A DNA stretch of 64,000 bases from Campylobacterales bacterium (GTDB lineage Bacteria > Campylobacterota > Campylobacteria > Campylobacterales > Sulfurimonadaceae), in contig JAPLGM010000018.1 in NCBI GenBank assembly GCA_026390165.1, positions 1-64,000 on the forward strand. Reading direction: 5' to 3'. A program made the translations under genes and the position numbers. The notes under the pieces are model-generated. The model worked only from the letters and a program-made list of their open reading frames with translations. It made no database searches and had not been told where the DNA came from. Positions 29,569 to 39,472 of this stretch are shown piece by piece (within the stretch, counting starts at the first letter, position 1; each line of letters opens with the position of its first letter).

Positions 29569-29825
29569 TGAAAACACAACCGTTTAGTGCGTATGAAAAT
29601 GAGAGTGACTCTTTACTCATTGGTGATCTTACCGTTGAAAATCGGTTGGATCGACTTTCCCTCTATGGCTCTTTGGATATTACCAAAGATACGGTAGGAC
29701 TTCAAGATGCTCTAAAACTCAAAGCACTCCTCGATGCAACGGTGAGAGCATTACAAAATGAGACCAATCTCCCTGAACGTATTGAGATTGAAGAGACGGA
29801 TAATGTGGCAAATCCGTTTTTATAA
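29568..29825 (+). CDS. Hypothetical protein
   Basis: ATG overlaps endonuclease stop (TGATG). Confidence 0.6.
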   Translation: MKTQPFSAYENESDSLLIGDLTVENRLDRLSLYGSLDITKDTVGLQDALKLKALLDATVRALQNETNLPERIEIEETDNVANPFL

Positions 29826-29895
29826 AAGCTGATTTAGTCTAAAATACAACCTAATATTGGTAGAATACATGACTATCAGTTTTAGGAGAATCTCC

Positions 29896-31974
29896 ATGAA
29901 TGCAAAAAGTCTCTATATCGCCTCATTAGAACCAAATTCAGGATCGCTCATTGTCTCTATGGGGATCATGGAACTGCTCAAAAGCCGTATTGCAAAAATT
30001 GCTTTTTTCCGACCCGTTGTCCCCGATGCTTCTATTTGTGATGGGGATATAGATTTTATGATACACCATTTTAATCTCGATCAGAGTCCCCAGAGCTGTA
30101 TGGGATTAGGATTGGATGAAGTTGAATCGCTCTTATCGCAAGGAAAAGAGTCAGTTATCCTCGAACATCTCCTTGAAAAGTATCATATTCTGGAGTCTCA
30201 CTACGATTTTGTCCTTATTCAAGGGTTGGATCAAGCCGCATTTGCCAAAACACTTCCCTATAACTTCAATCATATCATCGCTAAAAATCTTCAAGCCCCC
30301 TATATCAGTGTTATTAACGGAAAACATAAAACGTATGAACAGCTCTCTAATGAGATTGATCTCGAACGGGTATCGCTTAAAAATGAGCATGAGGAACATA
30401 TTGCTATTTTTGTCAATCGCTTGGATGAAAAAAATTATCACTATTTTACGGATGAAGCGTGTGACCAAACTCTCCCCACTTTTTTTATGGCGGAGATTGA
30501 TGAGCTGGATCGTGTAAGTGTAGCAGAGGTGAAAGATGCGTTGCAATGCCAACAAATTGCCGGTGAGACAAAAGATCTTGATCGACTTATTCTCCGTCCA
30601 AAAATTGCGGCGATGAATATTGAGCACTTGCTAGAACGACTCGAAGAGAACGATTTTATCATTGTCCCCGGCGATAGGCTCGATATTATTTTAACCGTCT
30701 TGTATTCCAACACTTCCAAAGATTTTCCCTCCATCGCAGGTATTTTACTCACGGGAGGGATTACACCTCCAAAAAGCTTTCTAAAACTGATTGGTGGTGT
30801 TGATTTTCTGAATATCCCTATTTTAACTACCCTGAATGATACGTACAAAAGCACTCAAAATGTTGATGCTATTTCGGCTCGTCTGCATCCGAATCAAAGT
30901 CGTAAAATTGCCCTTGCAATGGGGGAATTTATGAATGCAATCGATATAGAGTCGTTTCAAGAACGGTTGCGTACCGCCCACAGTGAGATCGTTACCCCTG
31001 CTATGTTTGAATACAGTCTCTATCAACGTGCCGCACAAAACCGTAAACGAATTGTCCTTCCTGAGAGTGAAGATGAACGTATTTTACGTGCTGCTGAAAT
31101 TTTGATACAGCGCAATGTTGTAGAGCTTATTTTATTAGGGGAGCCTGAGACTATTTTACATCGAGCCAGTACCCTTGGAATCGATATTTCCAAAGCGACC
31201 ATTATCGATCCGAACGATTCCCCTCTTATGCAACCGTATGTGGAAATTTTTTATGCTATACGTCAGCATAAAGGGCTTACTATGACTAATGCGATAGACG
31301 CAATGAGCCATCGTACCTATTTTGCTACGATGATGGTACATAACGGTGATGCGGATGGGATGGTCTCCGGGGCACTTCATACGACGCAAGATACGGTTCT
31401 CCCTGCCTTACAGATTATTAAAACTCTCCCAAATATCTCTTTGGTCTCCAGCTTGTTCTTCATGTGTATGGATACAAAAGTGCTCGTCTATGCCGACTGT
31501 GCGATCAATCAAGACCCTACCGCCCAACAGCTCGCCCAAATCGCCATTGCCTCTGCCCTCAGTGCTACCGCTTTCGCCATTGAGCCGCGCATTGCAATGC
31601 TCTCCTACTCTACGGGAAGTTCAGGGCATGGGGATGATGTGGATAAGGTGCGTGAAGCGACGCGTATCGTGAAAGAACGCCATCCTGAGCTTCTTATCGA
31701 AGGACCGATCCAGTATGACGCAGCAATCGATCCCGATGTAGCGCATCTAAAACTCCCCAACTCACCCGTAGCAGGACAAGCAACGATCTTTATCTTCCCC
31801 GATCTCAATACAGGAAACAACACCTACAAAGCCGTTCAACGCTCTTCGGGGGCGATTGCCATCGGTCCTATTTTGCAAGGGTTGAAAAAACCTGTTAATG
31901 ATTTAAGCCGTGGATGCGAGATCGCTGATATTGTCAATACTGTTTTGATTACGGCGATTCAAGCGCAAGGATAA
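29896..31974 (+). CDS. pta: Phosphate acetyltransferase with N-terminal DRTGG/AAA-like region
   Basis: IVLPESEDERILRAAEIL, YSTGSSGHGDDVDKV, ANIFIFPDLNTGN-like (ATIFIFPDLNTGNNTYKAVQR). Confidence 0.93.
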   Translation: MNAKSLYIASLEPNSGSLIVSMGIMELLKSRIAKIAFFRPVVPDASICDGDIDFMIHHFNLDQSPQSCMGLGLDEVESLLSQGKESVILEHLLEKYHILESHYDFVLIQGLDQAAFAKTLPYNFNHIIAKNLQAPYISVINGKHKTYEQLSNEIDLERVSLKNEHEEHIAIFVNRLDEKNYHYFTDEACDQTLPTFFMAEIDELDRVSVAEVKDALQCQQIAGETKDLDRLILRPKIAAMNIEHLLERLEENDFIIVPGDRLDIILTVLYSNTSKDFPSIAGILLTGGITPPKSFLKLIGGVDFLNIPILTTLNDTYKSTQNVDAISARLHPNQSRKIALAMGEFMNAIDIESFQERLRTAHSEIVTPAMFEYSLYQRAAQNRKRIVLPESEDERILRAAEILIQRNVVELILLGEPETILHRASTLGIDISKATIIDPNDSPLMQPYVEIFYAIRQHKGLTMTNAIDAMSHRTYFATMMVHNGDADGMVSGALHTTQDTVLPALQIIKTLPNISLVSSLFFMCMDTKVLVYADCAINQDPTAQQLAQIAIASALSATAFAIEPRIAMLSYSTGSSGHGDDVDKVREATRIVKERHPELLIEGPIQYDAAIDPDVAHLKLPNSPVAGQATIFIFPDLNTGNNTYKAVQRSSGAIAIGPILQGLKKPVNDLSRGCEIADIVNTVLITAIQAQG

Positions 31975-32024
31975 AGGATCTTTCTTTATCTCTTTTTAAC
32001 GCCCTATTTCGTATACTCCTACCT

Positions 32025-32690
32025 ATGAACTCCTACCAAAACCTTTCCCTCCTTGAAAACCTTTACCGCCTTAAAGCGTTGGGGTTTAGCTATGTTGATC
32101 CCATCAACCCTAACAGCACCAAAGCACAACCGCTCTCTCTCCCCAACTCATACAATGCCCTTATGGAAACCATCCAAGGGTGCCATTTATGTGATCTAAG
32201 CAAATCACGCTCTCAAAGTATGACGGGATACGGGAGCAAAAATCCTAAAATAGTCTTTGTCGATGCGTTTGTATCGAGTGCAGAGGATGAGTCCAACACC
32301 TATTACGTCGGGCGTTCAGGGGGGATGCTTCGTGATATGATCGAAAAAGTGCTGAACCTTAGCCTCCAAGATGTCTATATCACCCATGCAGTGAAGTGCA
32401 AGCCTTTTGGTTTTCAACAACCCTCCTCTAGCGAATGCAACAGCTGTTCCCCCTTTTTGCAAAAACAACTCGAGATGCTTAACCCACAAATTATTGTCAC
32501 CCTAGGGCATGACGCATACCGTCTTGTAAGTCATGATGAAAGCAGTTTTGAACAGGTTCGCGGACATATTATCCCTTTTGGAAAAACCTCCATTATCCCT
32601 ATCTTTCATCCCACCTATCTCGTCCGTAACCCCTCCTTCAAAAAAGAGGCAATGCGCGATCTTACTACCATAAAAGAGACATTAAAATGA
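32025..32690 (+). CDS. Family 4-type uracil-DNA glycosylase
   Basis: CHLC plus downstream Cys ligands, VFVDAFVSSAEDE...GRSGGMLRDMI, VYITHAVKCKP. Confidence 0.85.
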   Translation: MNSYQNLSLLENLYRLKALGFSYVDPINPNSTKAQPLSLPNSYNALMETIQGCHLCDLSKSRSQSMTGYGSKNPKIVFVDAFVSSAEDESNTYYVGRSGGMLRDMIEKVLNLSLQDVYITHAVKCKPFGFQQPSSSECNSCSPFLQKQLEMLNPQIIVTLGHDAYRLVSHDESSFEQVRGHIIPFGKTSIIPIFHPTYLVRNPSFKKEAMRDLTTIKETLK

Positions 32691-33703
32691 AAACTATTTC
32701 TCTACTTCTCATACTTTTTCTCTCTTTGTGGGGAGGATCAAATCAAGCTATTCAAACGCAAAAAATCAAAATTGCCCTCCTCTCATCTCCTACAGTTATT
32801 GGTCGTTATACCCAATCAACCTACGATGTTGCCCTCGCAACTCTTATGGCATCCCATCAACCCTTTGAACTAACCGCATATACACTCCCTAATGAATCTA
32901 AAGAGGCTATTGCCCAAGCGCTTGAAAAAATACATTCGGATCAAATGAGTGCAATTTTGGCACCACTCACCCTTGGCGGTGTGAAAAATCTACTCGCACT
33001 TCAAACAACCACACCTCCCATTTTTATCCCCACCGTTCACAAACGTGATAGTGGGACGGCTCCTGAAACGATTATTTTTGGAGCCATTGATTATCAAGCG
33101 CAGATCATTGCCCTTGCCCCCTATATGGGGAAATCATTGGCGGTATTTTATGGTGACTCTTTGGTGGGGAAAAATCTTGCTCTTATGACGCAAACAACCG
33201 CCTCAGAATCCAAAAAAGGCTCTATCCCCTCTGCTCTTTATTCCGTCAATACGGAAGGTTCTAATATTGTTTCCTATTTAGCCAAGCCATCTGCCTTTTC
33301 CAAAAAAAGCATTATTACCCATCTCCCCGTTGTCAAAACCTCCATGCTTATCGCCCACCTCACGTTCGTCGATGTCCATGAACACAACATCCTCTCTACC
33401 CAAATCAATTTTGACCCCAATCTCATCTCCCTAACCCAATACAAAGATCGCAAGAATATGATCGTCGCCAACTCCATCATAGAACAAGTCCCCGCTATCT
33501 ATGAGACCAATGAATTGATGAACAATGACCTCACTTTTGATTGGATCAACTATACGACAAGTGTTGGGATCGATTATTTAAATGCCACTCTTCGTGGAGT
33601 GGAGCGTGAATATTCGATGCAGATGGTCGATTCTCAAATCATTTACCCCGTGGAGCTTATGCGTCCAAAAGAGTTCGGTTTTGAGCCATTAGGTGGAAAA
33701 TAG
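32687..33703 (+). CDS. Periplasmic binding-protein-like protein
   Basis: Signal peptide; PBP1-like fold inferred from alternating pattern. Confidence 0.55.
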   Translation: MKTISLLLILFLSLWGGSNQAIQTQKIKIALLSSPTVIGRYTQSTYDVALATLMASHQPFELTAYTLPNESKEAIAQALEKIHSDQMSAILAPLTLGGVKNLLALQTTTPPIFIPTVHKRDSGTAPETIIFGAIDYQAQIIALAPYMGKSLAVFYGDSLVGKNLALMTQTTASESKKGSIPSALYSVNTEGSNIVSYLAKPSAFSKKSIITHLPVVKTSMLIAHLTFVDVHEHNILSTQINFDPNLISLTQYKDRKNMIVANSIIEQVPAIYETNELMNNDLTFDWINYTTSVGIDYLNATLRGVEREYSMQMVDSQIIYPVELMRPKEFGFEPLGGK

Positions 33704-33771
33704 TTAGTGATAATTAGAATTTAAGAATTTCACTGCTATAGTTTTTTAACTCTGTACGAAAAGGATACCAA

Positions 33772-34278
33772 ATGGCAAAACGTGGAATATCTATTCTCAA
33801 GAATATTGAGGCGCAAACGGTTATCGAACTTCTCAATAAAGCCTATTGCGATGAGTGGCTCGCCTACTATCAGTATTTTATCGAATCCAAAGTTGCCAAA
33901 GGGTTGATGAAAGATGCCGTTATAGCGGAGTTAACGCTCCATGCTGCCGATGAGCTTCGACACGCGACGATGATCGCGGGACGCATTATTCAGCTAGGCG
34001 GTACCCCTATCTTGCATCCAGAAGAGTGGCTGACACACTCCAATTGTGGCTATGATGCCCCTACCAATCCCGATGTTCGCGCTATTTTAGATCAATCGAT
34101 CAGGGGTGAGCAATGTGCAATCAGTATCTATTCCTATTTCTTAGACATTGTCAGAGAAAAAGATATCGTCACCTACGATCTTATTTCTCAAATTTTAGCG
34201 GATGAAGTGGAGCACGAAGAGGATTTGCAAGCATTATTTGATGATATTGAAGCGTTTACCTCACAGTTTAAACAATGA
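33772..34278 (+). CDS. Ferritin-like protein
   Basis: DEWLAYYQYF...AADELRHATMI and ADEVEHEEDL di-iron-type helices. Confidence 0.82.
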   Translation: MAKRGISILKNIEAQTVIELLNKAYCDEWLAYYQYFIESKVAKGLMKDAVIAELTLHAADELRHATMIAGRIIQLGGTPILHPEEWLTHSNCGYDAPTNPDVRAILDQSIRGEQCAISIYSYFLDIVREKDIVTYDLISQILADEVEHEEDLQALFDDIEAFTSQFKQ

Positions 34279-35375
34279 GTATTTTAGTTATTAATGCGGG
34301 GAGTTCCTCGATCAAATACAGCCTTTATGATGCTAAAACATTGAACGTGATTGATCATGGACTACTGGAAGAGATTAAAAATCATGATGAGGGATTTGAG
34401 CGAATGCGCTCTCAACTGCGACTCCATAATATCGACATTGCCGACATCAATGCTATTGGTCACCGTGTTGTTCATGGAGGAGAGCGTTTTCATGCCCCTG
34501 CGTTGATTGATGATGCACTGCTGGATGAGATAACCGCGTTGATCCCCCTTGCACCCTTACACAATCCTGCCAATATTAGTGGTATTAACGCCGCACGAAA
34601 AATTGCCCCTAACGTTCCCAATTTTGCTATATTCGACACCGCTTTTCACCAAAGCATCCCTGATTATGCCTACCGCTACCCCCTCCCCTACGATTTATAT
34701 GAATCGTATCATGTTCGCCGTTACGGTTTTCACGGCACATCGCACCATTATGTCAGTGACAAAGCGGCTGATCTACTCAACAAACCGCTCGAATCCCTCA
34801 ATCTCATCACCTTTCATATCGGCAACGGTGTCAGTGCCTGCGCTATCGAAAAAGGGAAAAGTATTGATACCTCCATGGGGATGACACCGCTGGAGGGGCT
34901 AATGATGGGGACACGGTGCGGCAGTATTGACCCCTCCATCATCGGCTATCTGATACACGAGAAAAAGATGACCATCGAAGAGGTGGAGACCCTGTTGAAC
35001 AAAAAAAGCGGTCTTCTTGCCATTGCAGGGACAAATGATCTGCGAACCATATTGAGTGCAAAAGAGAAGGGGGATGCAAATGCTACTCTCGCCATTGAGA
35101 TGTTCGTTTATCGACTTAAAAAACAGCTTGGTGCCTATATGACAACCATGAGAGGGGTAGATGCAATTGTATTTACGGGGGGGATTGGTGAGCATTCTGC
35201 AACCATTAGAGAAGCCGTATGTAGTGGATTGGAACATCTTGGGATTCATCTTGATACCGATAAAAATACGACTAATAGATCACGAATAGAAAATGATCAC
35301 AGTTCACTTGCACTTCTTGTAATCCCCACCGATGAAGAGCGTCAAATCGCCCTCTATGTTCAACAACTCTTGTAA
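34275..35375 (+). CDS. ackA: Acetate kinase
   Basis: ILVINAGSSSIKYSL, FHIGNGVSACAIEKGKSIDTSMGMTPLEGLMMGTRCGSIDP, FTGGIGEHS. Confidence 0.95.
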   Translation: MSILVINAGSSSIKYSLYDAKTLNVIDHGLLEEIKNHDEGFERMRSQLRLHNIDIADINAIGHRVVHGGERFHAPALIDDALLDEITALIPLAPLHNPANISGINAARKIAPNVPNFAIFDTAFHQSIPDYAYRYPLPYDLYESYHVRRYGFHGTSHHYVSDKAADLLNKPLESLNLITFHIGNGVSACAIEKGKSIDTSMGMTPLEGLMMGTRCGSIDPSIIGYLIHEKKMTIEEVETLLNKKSGLLAIAGTNDLRTILSAKEKGDANATLAIEMFVYRLKKQLGAYMTTMRGVDAIVFTGGIGEHSATIREAVCSGLEHLGIHLDTDKNTTNRSRIENDHSSLALLVIPTDEERQIALYVQQLL

Positions 35376-35420
35376 CATTGATAGTATATGATTATGCACA
35401 TATAACCAACAAAGGGGTAG

Positions 35421-36773
35421 ATGATGAGAAACGAACATACAGATATATTGGTTTTGGGTGGCGGTCCTGCAGCTCTTGTAACGGTGGGAACAGCATTGGA
35501 AAATTTTCCTGATAAAAAAATTACGGTCATCAAAGAAGATGATATTTCTCTTGTCCCGTGCGGTATCCCCTATATTTTCGGGAAAACCCTTGGTGACAGC
35601 AGCAAAGATGCGATGTCATGCGGTGGTCCGATGGCGGAGATGATCAATATCATTGTCGATACGGCACTATCGGTAGATATTGAGAACAAAACCGTCTTTG
35701 CAAAAACACATACCATTACCTTCGATAAACTCATCTTTGCAACAGGTTCACTCCCCTTTGTTCATAAAAGCTTTGAAGATGCCCTTCATCTGGAAAATGT
35801 CTTTACCATCGAAAAACACAAAGACAAAGTGGATCTTCTCAAAAACTATCTAGCCGACAAACAAAAAGTTATTATCGTTGGAACAGGTTTTATCGGTGTT
35901 GAGATGGCTATGGAACTGCGCTCAGTGGGTAAAGAGGTAACGATTATCGGGGGTAGACATATTCTAGCCGATGCGTTTGATGTGGATATGGCGCTTCAAG
36001 CGGAAGAGATTATGAAAGAGGCAGGTATCACCCTCTCACTGGGACAACATGTCTCCCAGATTCTCCAAAGCGATGGAAAAGCGTCGTGCGTTGAGCTGTG
36101 TGACGGGTCGTGCATTCATGGAGATGTAATTATTCTGGCGACAGGGTATCAACCCAATAGTGTTCTTGCAAAAGAGGCTGGATTGAAACTCGCACGCTAT
36201 GGGGGGATTTGGGTTGATGAGTATATGCGCACCAAAAATAAAGATATTTTTGCGGTAGGCGATTGTTGCGGACGACGTGATTTTATTACCCGTGACCCCT
36301 CAAAAGTAATGCTTGCCTCCACCTCTGCTTCAGAAGCACGTGTGGCTGGAAACTCCCTCTATGGTCTCAAATACCTCAAAGGGTTCAACGGCACCATCGC
36401 TATTTTCTCCACCATGATTGGCAATCGCGTTTTTGCCAGTGCAGGGGTCACCGAGAGTAGAGCGAAACATGAGAAGATCGAGTACACGGTTGGATTCTTC
36501 GAAGGACTCAATCGCCATCCATCAACGATACCGGATGCCTCAAAACAATCCGTCAAACTCATTGCCCTCAAAAGCAGCGGTCAAATCATCGGAGGGCAAG
36601 TGATCGGGGACAAAGAGGCAGGTGAGGTGATTAATATCATCGGTCTTGCGATCGAATCGGAACTCACCGCCCATAAGCTTGTTTCGCTTCAAGTAGCGAC
36701 GCAACCATTGCTCACCGCAGCGCCTACAACATACCCTATTATCAAAGCGGCGCAACAAATTATTAGAAACTAA
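35421..36773 (+). CDS. FAD-dependent pyridine nucleotide-disulfide oxidoreductase (CoA-disulfide reductase/NADH oxidase-like)
   Basis: VLGGGPAAL, VPCGIPYIFG redox Cys, IFAVGDCCG. Confidence 0.85.
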   Translation: MMRNEHTDILVLGGGPAALVTVGTALENFPDKKITVIKEDDISLVPCGIPYIFGKTLGDSSKDAMSCGGPMAEMINIIVDTALSVDIENKTVFAKTHTITFDKLIFATGSLPFVHKSFEDALHLENVFTIEKHKDKVDLLKNYLADKQKVIIVGTGFIGVEMAMELRSVGKEVTIIGGRHILADAFDVDMALQAEEIMKEAGITLSLGQHVSQILQSDGKASCVELCDGSCIHGDVIILATGYQPNSVLAKEAGLKLARYGGIWVDEYMRTKNKDIFAVGDCCGRRDFITRDPSKVMLASTSASEARVAGNSLYGLKYLKGFNGTIAIFSTMIGNRVFASAGVTESRAKHEKIEYTVGFFEGLNRHPSTIPDASKQSVKLIALKSSGQIIGGQVIGDKEAGEVINIIGLAIESELTAHKLVSLQVATQPLLTAAPTTYPIIKAAQQIIRN

Positions 36774-36783
36774 AGGAGAGTGA

Positions 36784-37746
36784 ATGAATATCGCTATTTT
36801 TACCTCAGGTGGGGATTGTTCTGGGATGAATCCCGCCATTAAAACGTTTGTAGAAGAGTGTTATATGAGGGGCATAACCCCCTATCTCATTTATGACGGC
36901 TTAGAGGGGCTTATCGACGATTCGATCAAAAAAGCGGAACATAGTGATGTTTCGAGGATTATTTATCGTGGAGGAACGGTCTTGCGCTCCTCCCGTTCCA
37001 AACGTTTTTTCGAAAAAGAGTATCGCGTTCAAGCGTATGAGAATCTTAAACGCAAAGATATTAAAAAGCTAATTGTCCTCGGTGGCGATGGAAGTTTTAG
37101 AGCTCTTGATGCGTTTCATGACGATTTCGGAATCGATTTTATCGGTATCCCATCCACCATTGATAACGATATTTACGGAACCGATTATTGTTTAGGAGTC
37201 GATACGGCACTGAATGTTATCCGTAGAGCCATCGATGAAATTCGTGACACTGCCGCCTCATTTAAGCGGGCATTTGTGATCGAAACGATGGGACGAGAGT
37301 GTGGCTATTTAGCTCTCGTTTCAGCACTTACGTGCGGGGCAGAGGTGTGCATCATTCCTGAGCTTGAATTTGATCTACAAACATTGGGAGAGAGACTCAA
37401 AAAAGAGGTCAACGAGGGTCGAAACTATGCCATCGCTATTACCGCTGAGGGATCAAACATGAGTGAAAAAGTCGAGGCATGGTTTGAAAATGAGATCGGG
37501 CTTGAATCGCGTATTAGTAAACTGGGTCACATTCAGCGCGGGGGAAATCCAACAGTATTTGATCGCCTTATTGCCAGTGAATTTGTTATCAATGCACTGG
37601 ATCGACTAATCCAAACCCCCAATACCCATCATGCTATCGTTTACAAAAACAGTACGTTTGATTTTATAGCTATTGACACCGTCAGCTCCGGAAAGTATAC
37701 GATTAAGCCTGAATTACTAAAAATGGGTCAAGCATTATGTCGATAA
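36784..37746 (+). CDS. pfkA: 6-phosphofructokinase (ATP-type signature)
   Basis: TSGGDCSGMNPAIK, GGDGSFRALDAF, IPSTIDNDI, GHIQRGGNPTVFDR. Confidence 0.93.
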   Translation: MNIAIFTSGGDCSGMNPAIKTFVEECYMRGITPYLIYDGLEGLIDDSIKKAEHSDVSRIIYRGGTVLRSSRSKRFFEKEYRVQAYENLKRKDIKKLIVLGGDGSFRALDAFHDDFGIDFIGIPSTIDNDIYGTDYCLGVDTALNVIRRAIDEIRDTAASFKRAFVIETMGRECGYLALVSALTCGAEVCIIPELEFDLQTLGERLKKEVNEGRNYAIAITAEGSNMSEKVEAWFENEIGLESRISKLGHIQRGGNPTVFDRLIASEFVINALDRLIQTPNTHHAIVYKNSTFDFIAIDTVSSGKYTIKPELLKMGQALCR

Positions 37747-37749
37747 TAA

Positions 37750-37776
37750 ATCCATACTTTTAAGTTAAGTATGGAT
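37750..37776. terminator. Hairpin between convergent pfkA and glgP
   Basis: ATCCATACTT / AAGTATGGAT 10-bp perfect arms, 7-nt loop; only weak T-tract. Confidence 0.5.
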
Positions 37777-37789
37777 GCGAATACACTAT

Positions 37790-39433
37790 TTAATGATTAT
37801 ACATCTTCACATAATATTCATGTACCATTCGTCCAGAATCGAATGCAGGAATAACATCTAACATTGCTGTTTTCATGATTTGTGTCCATTGTTCCGGTTT
37901 ATCGTAATACATTGGAATAATCTCATTTTCCAAAATATTCATCAAGTTTTTATTGTCTTCACTGTCTTGTACTTCAATAGGGGTACTATGATCGATGGGT
38001 GGTATGCTAAAGGAGTTGATGCCGTGTTTGGCAAACTCTGGGTGCCATCCGTCATTTGTTGAAAAATGGATCGAACCATTCATACTCGCCGTCATACCAC
38101 TTGTCCCGCTTGCTTCGCGCGAAATACGCGGCGTATTGAGCCATACATCCGATCCTTGCTTGAGGGTACGTGAGAGTTCCAACTCATATCCGACCAATAC
38201 TGCCATATTTTTAAATCCATGACTGATATGGATCAGTTCATTAAAAGCGTTGACCGCATTGGTATCAAACGGATACGGTTTACCTGCCCATATCATCTGA
38301 ATCGGTCTATCCGCATGTTCCAAGAGCCCTTTAAATCGGGCAAAATCATGTTTGATCAATCCGGGACGTTTATATTCGGCAAAACGGCGTGCCCAAACAA
38401 TGGTTAAAATATCAGGATTAAACATTTTTCCCGTTTGATCCGCAACCTCATTGAATAATGCCCGCTTAAGATGTTTTTTGCGTCCGATAAGGGCATAATC
38501 CTCATGGTCATCAAGAGCTGACAACATCCCGCTATCACTCCAAAAGCGGCGATTCTGGGCATTGGTGATATAAATTATCTCCGATTTTCCTTCACAATTT
38601 TGCCACATTCGATTGGCAACTTCCCCGTGCATCTTGGAAACAGCATTCGTAATCTTCGTAGAGCGCAATGCCCCTATGGTAAGATTGAAGGTATCCGTGT
38701 TTTCCATCTTCATAATAGAACGTACCGTATCCAGCTCCAGTCCACTGAAAAAGCCGAATTTATGGAGAAGATAGATACTGTGTTGTTCATTTCCTGCATC
38801 TTCAGGGGTATGAGTTGTAAACACCACCCTTTTTCTGACTTCGCCTATATCTTGAAATTTGGAAAAGAGCTCATACACCAGAGGAAGGGCATGCCCTTCA
38901 TTCATATGATAAATATCGATTTTTTGCTTCAACGCTTCGAGAACTTTTACTCCGCCAATCCCCAAAACCACCTCTTGTGAAATACGGGTCTCTTCATTAC
39001 CGTCATAGAGTTTGTGAGTGATAGTACGTGCTAAAAAATCATTCTCAGGAATATCGGTAGAGAGAAAAATCATCGGTGCAGAGCTAAAAATATGGGATGG
39101 CAAATAAAAGGCTTTAATATGAACATCTTGAGAGTGGATACGAATCGTTGCCTGTATTCCTAAATCTTCCAGAAAATAGTAATGTTTACGGATAAATTCC
39201 GCCTCTAAAGAGCGATCTTCATGTCGAGATTGATCGTAATAGCCATAACTCCACAAAATCCCCACACCCACAACATTTTGACGCAAATCGTAAGCACTTC
39301 GCATATGTGACCCTGCTAAAAAGCCTAAACCACCCGAATAGGTCTTTAACGCTTGATGGATAGCGAACTCCATCGAAAAATAGGCAACTTTTGTCGTATA
39401 TTTGGGGTCTATCTCATAATCATATAAAACCAT
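37790..39433 (-). CDS. glgP: Alpha-glucan (glycogen) phosphorylase
   Basis: YFSMEFAIHQALKTYSGGLGFLAGSH; EASGTSGMTASMNG. Confidence 0.9.
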   Translation of the reverse strand: MVLYDYEIDPKYTTKVAYFSMEFAIHQALKTYSGGLGFLAGSHMRSAYDLRQNVVGVGILWSYGYYDQSRHEDRSLEAEFIRKHYYFLEDLGIQATIRIHSQDVHIKAFYLPSHIFSSAPMIFLSTDIPENDFLARTITHKLYDGNEETRISQEVVLGIGGVKVLEALKQKIDIYHMNEGHALPLVYELFSKFQDIGEVRKRVVFTTHTPEDAGNEQHSIYLLHKFGFFSGLELDTVRSIMKMENTDTFNLTIGALRSTKITNAVSKMHGEVANRMWQNCEGKSEIIYITNAQNRRFWSDSGMLSALDDHEDYALIGRKKHLKRALFNEVADQTGKMFNPDILTIVWARRFAEYKRPGLIKHDFARFKGLLEHADRPIQMIWAGKPYPFDTNAVNAFNELIHISHGFKNMAVLVGYELELSRTLKQGSDVWLNTPRISREASGTSGMTASMNGSIHFSTNDGWHPEFAKHGINSFSIPPIDHSTPIEVQDSEDNKNLMNILENEIIPMYYDKPEQWTQIMKTAMLDVIPAFDSGRMVHEYYVKMYNH

Positions 39434-39472
39434 AGGCTCTCTCTTTTTATAGTAGATGATAATTGAAAATAA

